Positions 25,158 to 34,078 of a stretch of 64,000 nucleotides of DNA are shown piece after piece (within the stretch, counting starts at the first letter, position 1; every line of letters starts with the position of its first letter). Location of the stretch: contig JAZRUW010000029.1 of the NCBI GenBank assembly GCA_045652745.1, positions 1-64,000 on the forward strand, in the 5' to 3' direction. Both the position numbers and the translations under genes were made by a program. Below the pieces are notes generated by a model. That model saw nothing but the letters and a program-made list of their open reading frames with translations, did no database searches and was not told the DNA's origin. The stretch comes from RGIG2041 sp045652745 (GTDB taxonomy: Bacteria; Bacillota; Clostridia; UBA1381; UMGS1253).

Positions 25158-25631
25158 ATGTGGAAAAAAATAAAACCGTATGTAATCTCCATAGCGATTG
25201 CGCTCGGAGTCGGCGGTTTGAGTGCCCTTTTAACCAAAGACAGCATGGACATCTATTCGCGCATTGTGCAGCCGCCGCTTGCGCCGCCAGGATGGCTCTT
25301 CGGCGTGGTCTGGGCAATTTTGTATGTACTGATGGGCATTTCCGCCGCCATTGTGTATACGCGCACCGATACGCCGGAAGCACAAAGGCGCGATGCGCTT
25401 TCCGTCTACGCGCTCCAGCTTGCAGTCAATTTCTTTTGGAGCATTCTCTTTTTCAATCTGCAGGCCTTTTGGTTTTCGTTTTTCTGGCTGCTGTTATTAT
25501 GGATTTTGATTTTGCGCATGCTCTTTAAATTCCATGCATTATCTCCGATTGCAGCCTACCTGCAAATTCCGTACTTTTTATGGGTCACGTTTGCCGCGTA
25601 TCTTAATTTGGCAATTGCAATACTCAACTAG
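25158..25631 (+). CDS. tspO: TspO/MBR-family membrane protein
   Basis: 157 residues from ATG 25158; the longer frame upstream has no matching homology. Five hydrophobic segments carry the family pattern, PPLAPPGWLFGVVWAILYVLMGISA in the first half, the NFFWSILFFNLQAFWFSF segment, and many Trp residues. TspO proteins bind porphyrins and are linked to stress and tetrapyrrole handling. It faces the acyltransferase gene across a shared terminator. Confidence 0.9.
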   Translation: MWKKIKPYVISIAIALGVGGLSALLTKDSMDIYSRIVQPPLAPPGWLFGVVWAILYVLMGISAAIVYTRTDTPEAQRRDALSVYALQLAVNFFWSILFFNLQAFWFSFFWLLLLWILILRMLFKFHALSPIAAYLQIPYFLWVTFAAYLNLAIAILN

Positions 25632-25700
25632 TAACGGAACCGTTCAAAAGGCCCGCGCTTTTCAAAAAAACATATAACCGCCTGCAAATTATCGCAATAA

Positions 25701-25742
25701 AAAAGGCGTCCTGAGGGCGAGTGTTCTCAGGACGCCTTTTTT
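25701..25742. terminator. Bidirectional terminator between tspO and the acyltransferase gene, with repeat core in its loop
   Basis: AAAAGGCGTCCTGAG pairs with CTCAGGACGCCTTTT. The loop and adjoining stem bases (25714-25727) read AGGGCGAGTGTTCT, identical to the core of the dispersed repeat at 21511 and 21790. Confidence 0.8.
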
Positions 25743-25743
25743 G

Positions 25744-26754
25744 TTAAATTAGCCATTTTTTCACGATCGGAATGTGCGAGAGTACAAAATATAATCCCGT
25801 ACAAACCGCAATCGCCAGAATTGCCAAAAGCGGCACGGAAAGCCATGTGCTAAAGCAGTCCGCCGTAATGTGCAAACTGTCACGCAAAAAATTTATCCAA
25901 AGCATATGTGCAAGGTAAATTAAAAACGAACCCTTGGATACATAAACCGCGACAGGTAAAGCTTTCTTTAAATGCAGGCAACTGCCGAAAATACCTGCGG
26001 CAAGCAGAGCGCAACCGACGGACATGCCGCTTAAAAACTGTTCATAGAGCACCCCGGTTTGCAAGCTGCCGACCACCGTCGGGATAAGCGTAACTAAATA
26101 CCCGACCAGACCAGTTCCCAAACCTACGCGAAGCGAAACAGGATAGGTATACAGATAATAGCCAAGAAGCGCAAGGCCGAATGCAGCATAAATCATATTG
26201 AGCATCCATAAGTTTGCGACCCCGCCCAGCAGACGAAACGGCCAGAACACAATCACCGTCGGATAAAGCACACCAAGCGCAAACCAAACAGCAAGCGCGT
26301 ATAAAATTTCCGTCTTGGTTGCATGCGCGGTAAACACGCGCAAAACAGGCATACCAATATATAAAACCAGCACAATCTGTATGTAGTACAAGTGAAATTC
26401 ATGCTGAAACAATACAACTTCTTTTATCGCCTGCCAAACGGAAGCAAGACGAAGTGCATCCGCCTCCGCCAAGTGATAAAGTTTATAGATAAATGCCCAC
26501 GCAAAACCGGCAAGCAGTATGCGCAAAACATTTTTTGCATATAGCTTTTTAATCGAAAGCGGTTTCGGTTGTAAAAACAGCGCGCCGGTGCACATCAAAA
26601 ACAACGGCACGGCCGCACCGCAAAGCGAACGCCAAAACACACTGCCGTACCAATCCGCCGAGCCGACAGGTGCTGTATAGGAGCAAATATGTATCACCAT
26701 TACGCAAAAACACGCAATCGCTTTTATGGCATCCAAACGAGTATCTCTCTGCAT
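25744..26754 (-). CDS. Acyltransferase-3 family membrane protein
   Basis: 336 residues from ATG 26754, which follows CGAGGTGAAACT; an upstream in-frame start would add nine residues. The start RDTRLDAIKAIACFCVMVIHICSY has the conserved Arg-x-x-x-x-D and the catalytic-type His of acyltransferase 3 proteins, and about ten hydrophobic helices follow. Such enzymes O-acylate cell-surface polysaccharide or peptidoglycan. The substrate is unknown. Confidence 0.85.
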   Translation of the reverse strand: MQRDTRLDAIKAIACFCVMVIHICSYTAPVGSADWYGSVFWRSLCGAAVPLFLMCTGALFLQPKPLSIKKLYAKNVLRILLAGFAWAFIYKLYHLAEADALRLASVWQAIKEVVLFQHEFHLYYIQIVLVLYIGMPVLRVFTAHATKTEILYALAVWFALGVLYPTVIVFWPFRLLGGVANLWMLNMIYAAFGLALLGYYLYTYPVSLRVGLGTGLVGYLVTLIPTVVGSLQTGVLYEQFLSGMSVGCALLAAGIFGSCLHLKKALPVAVYVSKGSFLIYLAHMLWINFLRDSLHITADCFSTWLSVPLLAILAIAVCTGLYFVLSHIPIVKKWLI

Positions 26755-26771
26755 AGTTTCACCTCGATTCA

Positions 26772-26800
26772 AATATAACACAGATTGCCCCCTGCGTCAA
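26772..26800 (-). promoter_or_regulatory. Promoter of the acyltransferase gene
   Basis: On the - strand TTGACG (26795-26800), 17 bases, TATATT (26772-26777). Confidence 0.55.
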
Positions 26801-26829
26801 CATCCCGGGTACATTGTACATATCAATAA

Positions 26830-26862
26830 GCAATAAAAAAAGACGCTTCAGCGTCCTTTTTT
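26830..26862 (-). terminator. Terminator after the DUF378 gene
   Basis: A short GC-rich hairpin (GACGC-TTCA-GCGTC) between A and T runs, directly after the stop on the - strand. Confidence 0.65.
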
Positions 26863-26868
26863 ATTTGG

Positions 26869-27072
26869 TTACTTATACATTTTGTCTTTAAACAAAAGCG
26901 TGATGCACCACAGCGCCGCGATACCGACGAGGGAAAAGATAATACGCGGAAACGCCGCATCCATGCCGCCGAACAATCCGCCGACAAAATCAAATCCGAA
27001 CAGACCGATGGAGCCCCAGTTCAGACCGCCGACAATCACCAAAATCAGCGCAATCGTATCTAAAATAGCCAT
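26869..27072 (-). CDS. DUF378-family small membrane protein
   Basis: 67 residues with two hydrophobic segments. The pattern LDTIALILVIVGGLNWGSIGLFGFD, then FPRIIFSLVGIAALW, is the full DUF378 domain. The function is unknown. An AGGTTTTTGTC-like weak site precedes the ATG. It stands downstream of pgsA with about 90 bases between. Confidence 0.88.
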   Translation of the reverse strand: MAILDTIALILVIVGGLNWGSIGLFGFDFVGGLFGGMDAAFPRIIFSLVGIAALWCITLLFKDKMYK

Positions 27073-27160
27073 GACAAAAACCTCCGTATATAAATTTTTT
27101 GTGCTGACTATAATTTACGCAGACGGCGCACGGTTTATACATCCGTTTTTTATTTTTTTA

Positions 27161-27712
27161 TTATTTTTTGTAATCAATGATGCTCCAGTTTTGTATAATG
27201 TACTCCGCACCGGAATATACGGTAATCGCCACCATCGCCCAAATACCGATTTGCGCAATGACTTCGAGGGCAAAAACCTCGGCTCTGAACGGGCAAATCA
27301 CCATCAAAAGCACGGTCACAATCATTTGAAGCACCGTCTTGATTTTGCCGGAAAGACCTGCGGCAATCACCTTGCCTGCACCGATGGCCACAATGCGCAA
27401 CCCCGTTACCATAAACTCACGCGCGATAATGATAATGACCGGAATCGCGCCGATTTGACCAAGCTCGATTAAGCCGATTAACGCGGAAAGCACCAAAATC
27501 TTGTCCGCCAGCGGGTCGGCAAACTTGCCGAAATCCGTTACAAGATTTCTGGAGCGTGCAATATGCCCGTCGAGCGCATCCGTTGCCGCCGCCAGGATAA
27601 ATACCGCAAGCGCAATATATACGGAATACGGCACAAAATCTGTCATCAAAAAGAACAAAAATACGGGAATCATCGCAATACGGATGAGTGTCAGTTTATT
27701 CGGTAAATTCAT
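27161..27712 (-). CDS. pgsA: CDP-diacylglycerol--glycerol-3-phosphate 3-phosphatidyltransferase
   Basis: 183 residues. The CDP-alcohol phosphatidyltransferase motif is complete: DG-x2-AR-x8-G-x3-D-x3-D within DALDGHIARSRN...GKFADPLADK, with several transmembrane helices. It makes phosphatidylglycerol phosphate for membrane lipids. It overlaps the rimO end by 17 bases; recX-rimO-pgsA form an operon. Confidence 0.95.
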   Translation of the reverse strand: MNLPNKLTLIRIAMIPVFLFFLMTDFVPYSVYIALAVFILAAATDALDGHIARSRNLVTDFGKFADPLADKILVLSALIGLIELGQIGAIPVIIIIAREFMVTGLRIVAIGAGKVIAAGLSGKIKTVLQMIVTVLLMVICPFRAEVFALEVIAQIGIWAMVAITVYSGAEYIIQNWSIIDYKK

Positions 27713-29045
27713 TTATCATCTCTCCTATCAAATCATATTCTTCCGTGCAAAGCACTTTTACATTTACAAACTCACCGATGGTTAAATCCCGCGTGGCGGC
27801 AAAGTACACCAGCGCATCCACGTTCGGACTGTCGCCGCGGCTTCGGCCGAAGTACATAAAGTTTTCTTCGTCGTAGCCTTCGCAAACCACCTCTAAAACC
27901 TTTCCGAGTTTTTCTTCATTTATCTCTTTGGAAATGGTTTGTGCCAATTCCATCACGCGGCGCACGCGCGCCTTTTTCGTGGACGGATGGATTTGGTTTT
28001 GCATCCTCGCCGCCGGCGTGCCCTCCTCTTTCGAGTAGGCAAATGCACCAAGGCGGTCAAACCGCACCGCACGCACAAATTCCAAAAGCTCATTAAATTC
28101 TTCCTGCGTTTCCCCCGGGAAGCCGACAATCACGCTCGTACGCAGCACCGCATCGGGACAGCATTTGCGGATTTTGTCAAAGAGCGTGCGCATCTGTTCT
28201 TGGTTTGTGCGCCTGCCCATGCGGCGCAGCACCGCATCCGAGCCGTGCTGTACGGGAATATCAAAATACTTGACGATTTTATCCTGTTTTGCAACCGTTA
28301 TGAGCAAAGCATCCGTAATGGCCTCAGGATACATATAATGCAGACGAATCCAACGGATGCCCTCTATCTCGCAAAGCTTTTCCAAAAGCGTATGCAGGGC
28401 ATAGTCGCCATAAATATCCGTGCCGTACCTGGTCGTATCCTGCGCAATCAAAATCAGTTCGCGCACGCCGCTGTCTGCCAGCTCCTTTGCCTCTGCGCAA
28501 ATATCTTCGATACTGCGTGAACGGAATTTTCCGCGAAGCGACGGGATGACACAGTACGTGCAATGGTTGTCACAGCCCTCGGCAATCTTTAAATACGCCG
28601 TATGCGGCGGCGTAGTCGTCACACGCGGCAGATTTTCCATGTCGTAGGCATCGGCATGTCCGTAAAGCGCAACGCGCTCTCCGTCTGCTACCGCATCCAG
28701 CACCTCGGCAATCTTGTCAAAATCGCCCGTACCGATAACGGCATCCACCTCGTCAATCGACTCTAAAATTTCCTCTTTATAACGCTCGGCAAGACAACCG
28801 GCCACCAAAAGTGCCTTGCACTTTCCGTTTGCTTTATAGTCCGCCATTTCCAAAATGGTGTCTATGGACTCTTTTTTTGCATCGCCAATAAATCCGCAGG
28901 TATTGACCAAAATCACATCTGCCTGCGCTAGCTCGAGCGTGAGTACATGCCCCTGCTCTAAAAGAAGACCGAGCATGTTTTCCGTATCCACCAAATTTTT
29001 GGCGCATCCTAAGGATGCAACCGCAATCTTATATCCCAAAGTCAT
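27696..29045 (-). CDS. rimO: Ribosomal protein S12 methylthiotransferase
   Basis: 449 residues. It has an N-terminal UPF0004 domain with SLGCAKNLVD and NTCGF, a radical-SAM motif CDNHCTYCVIP, then a TRAM domain at the C terminus. It adds a methylthio group to an Asp of S12. The first ATG directly abuts GAGGAGG; a TTG two codons later has better spacing and may be the real start. It overlaps recX. Confidence 0.95.
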   Translation of the reverse strand: MTLGYKIAVASLGCAKNLVDTENMLGLLLEQGHVLTLELAQADVILVNTCGFIGDAKKESIDTILEMADYKANGKCKALLVAGCLAERYKEEILESIDEVDAVIGTGDFDKIAEVLDAVADGERVALYGHADAYDMENLPRVTTTPPHTAYLKIAEGCDNHCTYCVIPSLRGKFRSRSIEDICAEAKELADSGVRELILIAQDTTRYGTDIYGDYALHTLLEKLCEIEGIRWIRLHYMYPEAITDALLITVAKQDKIVKYFDIPVQHGSDAVLRRMGRRTNQEQMRTLFDKIRKCCPDAVLRTSVIVGFPGETQEEFNELLEFVRAVRFDRLGAFAYSKEEGTPAARMQNQIHPSTKKARVRRVMELAQTISKEINEEKLGKVLEVVCEGYDEENFMYFGRSRGDSPNVDALVYFAATRDLTIGEFVNVKVLCTEEYDLIGEMINEFTE

Positions 29046-29535
29046 CCTCCTCAGTGTCCGCGTTTAGCTTTGCCTGCTCGATGGCATAGCGCACATCGTC
29101 ATAGTTGTAGCCGCGCGTCAAAAAGTGGCGCACCACCTTATCTATACTTTTTCGGTCCGTCAGGCCGCCGAGCCTTTGTTGCACGCTTACGCAAAGTTCT
29201 TCCCGCACATCGTCAAAATCGAATTCGGCGAGCGCATCTTCAATCACCTCAGGAGCGATGCCCTTAAACCGAAGCGCCTGCACAATCCTGCGCTTTCCGT
29301 ACTTTCGGGCGGCAGACTCGATATAGTCGCGCGCATAAGCGGCATCGTCTATAAAGTAATACTCCTGCGCCCATTCGGCAATCGCTTCGCACACCTGCGC
29401 ATCAAAGCCGAGGTCGGAAAGTTTCCCTTCAAGTTCCTTTTTCGTTTTTCTTCTTCGCGTACAGATTTGCCCCGCCTTTTGTTTGGCCAGTTCAAACTGT
29501 TCTTGCAAAGACAATCCTTCTATGTTTTCTTTCAT
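29029..29535 (-). CDS. recX: RecX-family recombination regulator
   Basis: 168 residues from ATG 29535; upstream in-frame codons lie in the terminator hairpin. The helical three-repeat RecX pattern is visible, with TRRRKTKKELEGKL, YYFIDDAAYARDYI, KYGKRRIVQALRFKGI and later repeats. RecX modulates RecA filaments. It is the first gene of recX-rimO-pgsA. Confidence 0.9.
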   Translation of the reverse strand: MKENIEGLSLQEQFELAKQKAGQICTRRRKTKKELEGKLSDLGFDAQVCEAIAEWAQEYYFIDDAAYARDYIESAARKYGKRRIVQALRFKGIAPEVIEDALAEFDFDDVREELCVSVQQRLGGLTDRKSIDKVVRHFLTRGYNYDDVRYAIEQAKLNADTEEDDFGI

Positions 29536-29548
29536 TACCGCACCTTGA

Positions 29549-29575
29549 AAAAAGGACGGCAACGCCGTCCTTTTT
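29549..29575 (-). terminator. Terminator after ftsZ
   Basis: AAAGGACGGC pairs with GCCGTCCTTT around AAC, T-rich on both strands, 10 bases beyond the ftsZ stop on the - strand. It ends the division cluster transcript. Confidence 0.75.
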
Positions 29576-29584
29576 AATGTCTAA

Positions 29585-30721
29585 TTAGAAATTCTTGTTC
29601 TTTAAGAAGTTCGGGATGTCTACATTTTCCAGTTCTGCACTTGCAGTCGGCGCAAACGACGTATCCTCCGCTGCCGGTGTCTCAGCTACCTCCGTCTTGC
29701 TGATGAGATTGCCGAAGAAATCATCCTTCTTTTCTTCTGCCGCTTTTACCGGAGCCGCTGCCGGTCTTGCGCTGTCAAAACCCGTTGCAACTACGGTTAC
29801 GCGCATTTCATCATCGAGGTTTTCATCAATCACCACACCAAAGATGATTTCCGCATCGGAATCCACCAAATCGTTTGCCATGCTCATGATATCATTTGCA
29901 TCAAACAAGGTGAGGTTCTTGTCACCCGTGATGTTGACAAGCACGTTTCTTGCGCCTGCAATGGAAGTTTCCAGAAGCGGGCTTTCAATCGCCATCTTAA
30001 TAGCTTCTGCTGCCTTGTTTTCACCCTTGGCAACACCCACGCCCATGTGCGCGATACCGGAGTTTTCCATGGTTCTCTTCACATCGGCGAAGTCGGCATT
30101 GATGTAACCCGTACCGACAATCATATCGGAAATACCCTGCACGCCCTGACGGAGCACATCGTCTGCCATCAAAAAGCTGTTTGCGAGAGTGGTATTCTTA
30201 TCTACAACCTTCAAAATGTTGTCATTCGGAATGGTCATAATCGCATCTACGTTTTCACGAAGCTTTGCGATACCCAGCTCAGCCTTTGCAAGTCTTGGAC
30301 GGCCTTCAAAGGTAAACGGCTTGGTTACGATGGCAATCGTCAAAATACCCATTTCCTTTGCGATGCCTGCAATTACGGAAGCCGCACCTGTACCGGTACC
30401 GCCGCCCATACCTGCCGTAATAAATACCATATCGGCGCCCTTAATCATTGCCTCGATTTCATCGCGGCTTTCCATAGCGGCCTTTTCACCGATTTCCGGA
30501 TTTGCACCTGCGCCCAGCCCGCGGGTGAGTTTTTCACCAATCTGCATCTTCGCAACTGCCTTGGACTCCTTCAGTACCTGTGCATCCGTATTTACCGCAA
30601 TAAAGTCTACACATTTCACACCGGCATCAATCATGCGGTTTACGGCATTGTTACCACCGCCGCCGACACCAATGACTTTAATTTTCGCAACATTGCTTGT
30701 TTCCAAATCCATATCAAACAA
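29585..30721 (-). CDS. ftsZ: Cell division protein FtsZ
   Basis: 378 residues with a TTG start at 30721, placed 8 bases after GAGGAGG; this gives MFDMDLETSNVAKIKVIGVGGGGNN, like other FtsZ starts. ATG 30763 upstream would add 14 residues. The tubulin signature GMGGGTGTGAA is present, together with a variable linker and the conserved tail DIPNFL that binds membrane tethers. It polymerises at mid-cell. It is last in the cluster and also has its own promoter. Confidence 0.96.
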   Translation of the reverse strand: MFDMDLETSNVAKIKVIGVGGGGNNAVNRMIDAGVKCVDFIAVNTDAQVLKESKAVAKMQIGEKLTRGLGAGANPEIGEKAAMESRDEIEAMIKGADMVFITAGMGGGTGTGAASVIAGIAKEMGILTIAIVTKPFTFEGRPRLAKAELGIAKLRENVDAIMTIPNDNILKVVDKNTTLANSFLMADDVLRQGVQGISDMIVGTGYINADFADVKRTMENSGIAHMGVGVAKGENKAAEAIKMAIESPLLETSIAGARNVLVNITGDKNLTLFDANDIMSMANDLVDSDAEIIFGVVIDENLDDEMRVTVVATGFDSARPAAAPVKAAEEKKDDFFGNLISKTEVAETPAAEDTSFAPTASAELENVDIPNFLKNKNF

Positions 30722-30779
30722 TTCAAGCGCCTCCTCTATCTTCTGTAACTCAAATGTAATCAATATTTAATCAAATGTT

Positions 30780-30808
30780 ATTATACAACATAATTTTCAT
30801 TTATTCAA
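30780..30808 (-). promoter_or_regulatory. Separate promoter of ftsZ
   Basis: On the - strand TTGAAT (30803-30808), 17 bases, TATAAT (30780-30785), in a very AT-rich gap between ftsQ and ftsZ. Confidence 0.65.
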
Positions 30809-30852
30809 TAGAATTTATTAAAAAATTATTAAATTTTTAAAAAAGTTCATAT

Positions 30853-31647
30853 TTACGGTCTGTAATACCCCTTGCCGCTGATGCGCAGGTCAATTTCGCC
30901 CTTGGCATTCTCCGGCAGTTCGTGTGCAACTTCGATGAATGTCAGGAGCTTACGCTTTAAATCATAGCTGTCACCACACAAAACCCTAAGACCCTGCCCA
31001 TAGGTAAAGGTCAGGTTTTCCGCCACCGTCAAATCCACGCTGTGGATGCCGCCGGCGATGCCGAGTTCGCGCACTGCGTCGATAAATTCCATCAGCAATT
31101 CAGGGGATTTTCCTTCCGCAAGCGTAAGCGGCGCACCCAACGTATATTCTTCCACCGCCGTACCCAAAACCAAAATCAGGTTTTCGGGCGGCTGTGCACC
31201 CGCATAAACCACTTCGCCCGTTTCATCAATGCAAATTTGCATAGCGTCTTTTTCTATGCGCGCCACCGCCGTACTTTCCTGCACCGTAATGGAAATGGTT
31301 TTCGGCAGTTTGCGCTTCACGCTCACCGATTTGACATAGGGGACCGCCAATAGATTTTCTTCCACGCTACCCAAACTGAACGCAAAAATACTCTCGCCCT
31401 TATTGATACCGCTCGCTTCAATCAAATCGGCACTTTCCACCTGTGCGTTGCCCTGCACGGTAACCGCATCCACATGAAACCAAGGCGTTAAAAATACAAC
31501 CGCCGTCCCCGCCACGAAAAGCAAAAACAGCATACCGATACAAAAGAGTGTAAAACGGACACGTTTCTTTTTCAATTGGCGCTTGCGATGACGCTCGCGG
31601 ATGTCCTCATGGACAGGAATAACACGTCTGTCTTTCGTCGCTTTCAT
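30853..31647 (-). CDS. ftsQ: Cell division protein FtsQ/DivIB
   Basis: 264 residues from ATG 31647, preceded by an AGAGG site and overlapping the end of murA by about 40 bases. A basic cytoplasmic N terminus is followed by one transmembrane helix (RFTLFCIGMLFLLFVAGTAVV) and a POTRA domain (FHVDAVTVQGNAQVESADLI, KSVSVKRKLPKTISITVQE). It is part of the divisome with FtsL and FtsB. Confidence 0.92.
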   Translation of the reverse strand: MKATKDRRVIPVHEDIRERHRKRQLKKKRVRFTLFCIGMLFLLFVAGTAVVFLTPWFHVDAVTVQGNAQVESADLIEASGINKGESIFAFSLGSVEENLLAVPYVKSVSVKRKLPKTISITVQESTAVARIEKDAMQICIDETGEVVYAGAQPPENLILVLGTAVEEYTLGAPLTLAEGKSPELLMEFIDAVRELGIAGGIHSVDLTVAENLTFTYGQGLRVLCGDSYDLKRKLLTFIEVAHELPENAKGEIDLRISGKGYYRP

Positions 31648-32902
31648 CCTCTGTTTCCTTTCTGATTTTTGCTCCCACACCGGCGAGTACGCCCGTGATG
31701 TTTTCATAACCGCGTTCAATATAACCGATTTTCCCGATACGCGTGATGCCCTGTGCACCGAGCGCCGCTACTACCAAAGCCGCACCGCCGCGCAGCTCCA
31801 TAGCGCACACGTTTGCGCCGGTTAAATGCTCTACACCGCGCACCACGGCAATTCTGCCTTCCACCGTAATGTCCGCGCCCATGCGCGCAAGTTCCGTCAC
31901 ATGCTTAAACCGGTTTTCAAATATCGTTTCCGTCATAATCCCCGTGCCCTGCGCCAGACAAAGCGCCGCCATCACGGGTGCCTGTGCATCCGTCGGAAAC
32001 CCCGGATGCGGCATCGTACGAATCATTTTTACCGCATTTAAGCGCTTTGGCGCTGTATGTACAATGCGGTTTTCCTCTATGCGCAAATCCGCGCCGTAAC
32101 TGCGTGCCACGCTGAGCACCGCTTCCATGTGCCCGGGACAAACATCGGTGAGTTCCAGCATGCCGCCGGCCACCGCACTGCAGGCCATATACGTCGCCGC
32201 TACAATGCGGTCGGGCATCACGCGATGCTCTGCGCCGTGCAATTTAGCCACACCCTCAATACATATACAATCCGTACCAGCGCCGCGTACGCGAGCGCCC
32301 ATACGGTTTAAAATCGTTTGCAAATCCTCAATTTCCGGCTCTTTCGCCGCATTGGTAATGACGGTTTCTCCCTCGGCAAGCGTTGCCGCAAGCATAATAT
32401 TTTCCGTCGCACCGACGCTGGGAAATCCCAAGTGTATCTGCGCGCCGGTAAGTTTATCGCAACTGCATTCGATACTGCCGTGCGCCTCGGTAATCGAAAC
32501 GCCCATCTGCCGAAAGGCCGCCAAGTGTAAATCAATCGGTCTGGGTCCGAGTTCACAGCCGCCCGGCATCGCAACGCTCGCTTTGCCGAAGCGCGCCAAT
32601 ATCGCGCCTAAAAAGATAACGGAGGAGCGCATCTCACGCATCAGGCTTTCCGGAATATCGCTTCGGTGCATCCCCGACGCATCAACCAAAATTCTCTCAC
32701 CCGTACGCGCTACCTTACAGCCGAGATGCTCTAAAATCCGCACCGTCGCCGCAACATCGCTTAAATCAGGGCAATTTTCCACCAAACTCTCTCCGTGGCA
32801 GAGCACCGTTGCCGCCAAAATCGGCAACACCGCATTTTTCGCGCCCTGCACGCGCACCGTTCCCTCCAGACTGTGACCGCCTTCTACCACTATCACAGAC
32901 AT
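31607..32902 (-). CDS. murA: UDP-N-acetylglucosamine 1-carboxyvinyltransferase
   Basis: 431 residues from ATG 32902, which follows GCGGAGGTG. The conserved QGAKNAVLPILAA, the active-site Cys in MPGGCELGPRPIDLH and PGFPTDAQAP are present. It makes the first committed precursor of peptidoglycan from UDP-GlcNAc and phosphoenolpyruvate. Here it stands in the place where murC is often found in such clusters. Confidence 0.95.
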   Translation of the reverse strand: MSVIVVEGGHSLEGTVRVQGAKNAVLPILAATVLCHGESLVENCPDLSDVAATVRILEHLGCKVARTGERILVDASGMHRSDIPESLMREMRSSVIFLGAILARFGKASVAMPGGCELGPRPIDLHLAAFRQMGVSITEAHGSIECSCDKLTGAQIHLGFPSVGATENIMLAATLAEGETVITNAAKEPEIEDLQTILNRMGARVRGAGTDCICIEGVAKLHGAEHRVMPDRIVAATYMACSAVAGGMLELTDVCPGHMEAVLSVARSYGADLRIEENRIVHTAPKRLNAVKMIRTMPHPGFPTDAQAPVMAALCLAQGTGIMTETIFENRFKHVTELARMGADITVEGRIAVVRGVEHLTGANVCAMELRGGAALVVAALGAQGITRIGKIGYIERGYENITGVLAGVGAKIRKETEDESDERQTCYSCP

Positions 32903-32961
32903 GAAAACACCTCCGCATCCTACAATTGTCATTGTATCGTATGCGGAGTATGCCTTTTTTG

Positions 32962-34068
32962 CTACTTCAATGCAATTTCATAAATCAGCGCACAGATGCG
33001 TTTTGTCGCATCCGGCGTACCCATTTTCTTTGCATTTTCACCTATATTATACAACTTTTCCGTATCGGAAAGCAAGAGGTCAATTTTTTCCTGTAAACTT
33101 TGCGCCGAAAGTTCATTTTCCGTCAGCACGAGCGCCGCGCCGTTTTGCTCAAGTTGGCGCGCATTCGTTTCCTGATGGTTGTAGGCCACATTCGGGGACG
33201 GAATTAAAATCGACGGTTTGCCGAGCGCCATCAATTCCGCAATCGTAATCGCACCGGCGCGCGCAATCACGACATCGGCCGCCGCCATGGCTTCATTCAT
33301 ATTGTAAATGTACGGAAGCACCTGTATGTGTGCGCATTCGGGCACATTGATTTCCATCTGCGTCAGCGCCGCCATCACATCAGCGTAGTTGCGCTCGCCC
33401 GTACCGAAAATAAGCTCGACATTGTTCGCATCTCGAATTTCTAAAATGTATCCGAGCACCGCTTCGTTTAATTTTTTTGCGCCCAAACTGCCGCCGAACA
33501 CCAACACCAGCGGTTTATCCTTGATGCGAAGCGCCTTGCGCGCCGCTTCTCTCGTCGTTTTAAGAATTTCCGCGCGCACCGGATTGCCGGTTTTTACGCA
33601 TTTGTGCTTTTGCGAAATCAGCTCCAGTGTCTTATCAAAGCTTACGCATATCCGCGTTGCCGTTTTGGCGGACATTTTGACCGCTACGCCCGGATAAACA
33701 TTCGATTCGTGAATGAGCGACGGCACGCCCGAAAGGTGCGCCGCAATCATTACGGGGCCGCTGACATAGCCACCCGTTGTCACCACAACATCCGGACGGA
33801 AACGTTTTATAATTCTTTTGCTTTGCCAAATGGCCTTGAGCGTTTTTGCCACCACGCGCACATTGGCAACCGGAGAGCGCTTAAAACCCTCCACATCAAT
33901 AAATTCAATCGGGTAACCGTGCTTGGTTACCAGTTTTTCTTCCATATTACCGCGTTTACCGAGAAACAGAATTTGTGCATCCGGATTCTGCGCGCGTATT
34001 TCATCGGCAATGCTGAGTGCAGGATTGATGTGTCCTGCTGTACCGCCGCCTGCAAACAATACTTTCAT
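32962..34068 (-). CDS. murG: UDP-GlcNAc:lipid I N-acetylglucosaminyltransferase
   Basis: 368 residues from ATG 34068 after TAGGAGGCGG. It has the glycosyltransferase GT28 pattern: FAGGGTAGHINPALS, HESNVYPG, FGGSLGAKKLNE and the AGAITIAELMALGKPSILIP donor-site segment. It converts lipid I to lipid II on the cytoplasmic face. It lies 10 bases after ftsW. Confidence 0.96.
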   Translation of the reverse strand: MKVLFAGGGTAGHINPALSIADEIRAQNPDAQILFLGKRGNMEEKLVTKHGYPIEFIDVEGFKRSPVANVRVVAKTLKAIWQSKRIIKRFRPDVVVTTGGYVSGPVMIAAHLSGVPSLIHESNVYPGVAVKMSAKTATRICVSFDKTLELISQKHKCVKTGNPVRAEILKTTREAARKALRIKDKPLVLVFGGSLGAKKLNEAVLGYILEIRDANNVELIFGTGERNYADVMAALTQMEINVPECAHIQVLPYIYNMNEAMAAADVVIARAGAITIAELMALGKPSILIPSPNVAYNHQETNARQLEQNGAALVLTENELSAQSLQEKIDLLLSDTEKLYNIGENAKKMGTPDATKRICALIYEIALK

Positions 34069-34078
34069 ATGCCGCCTC

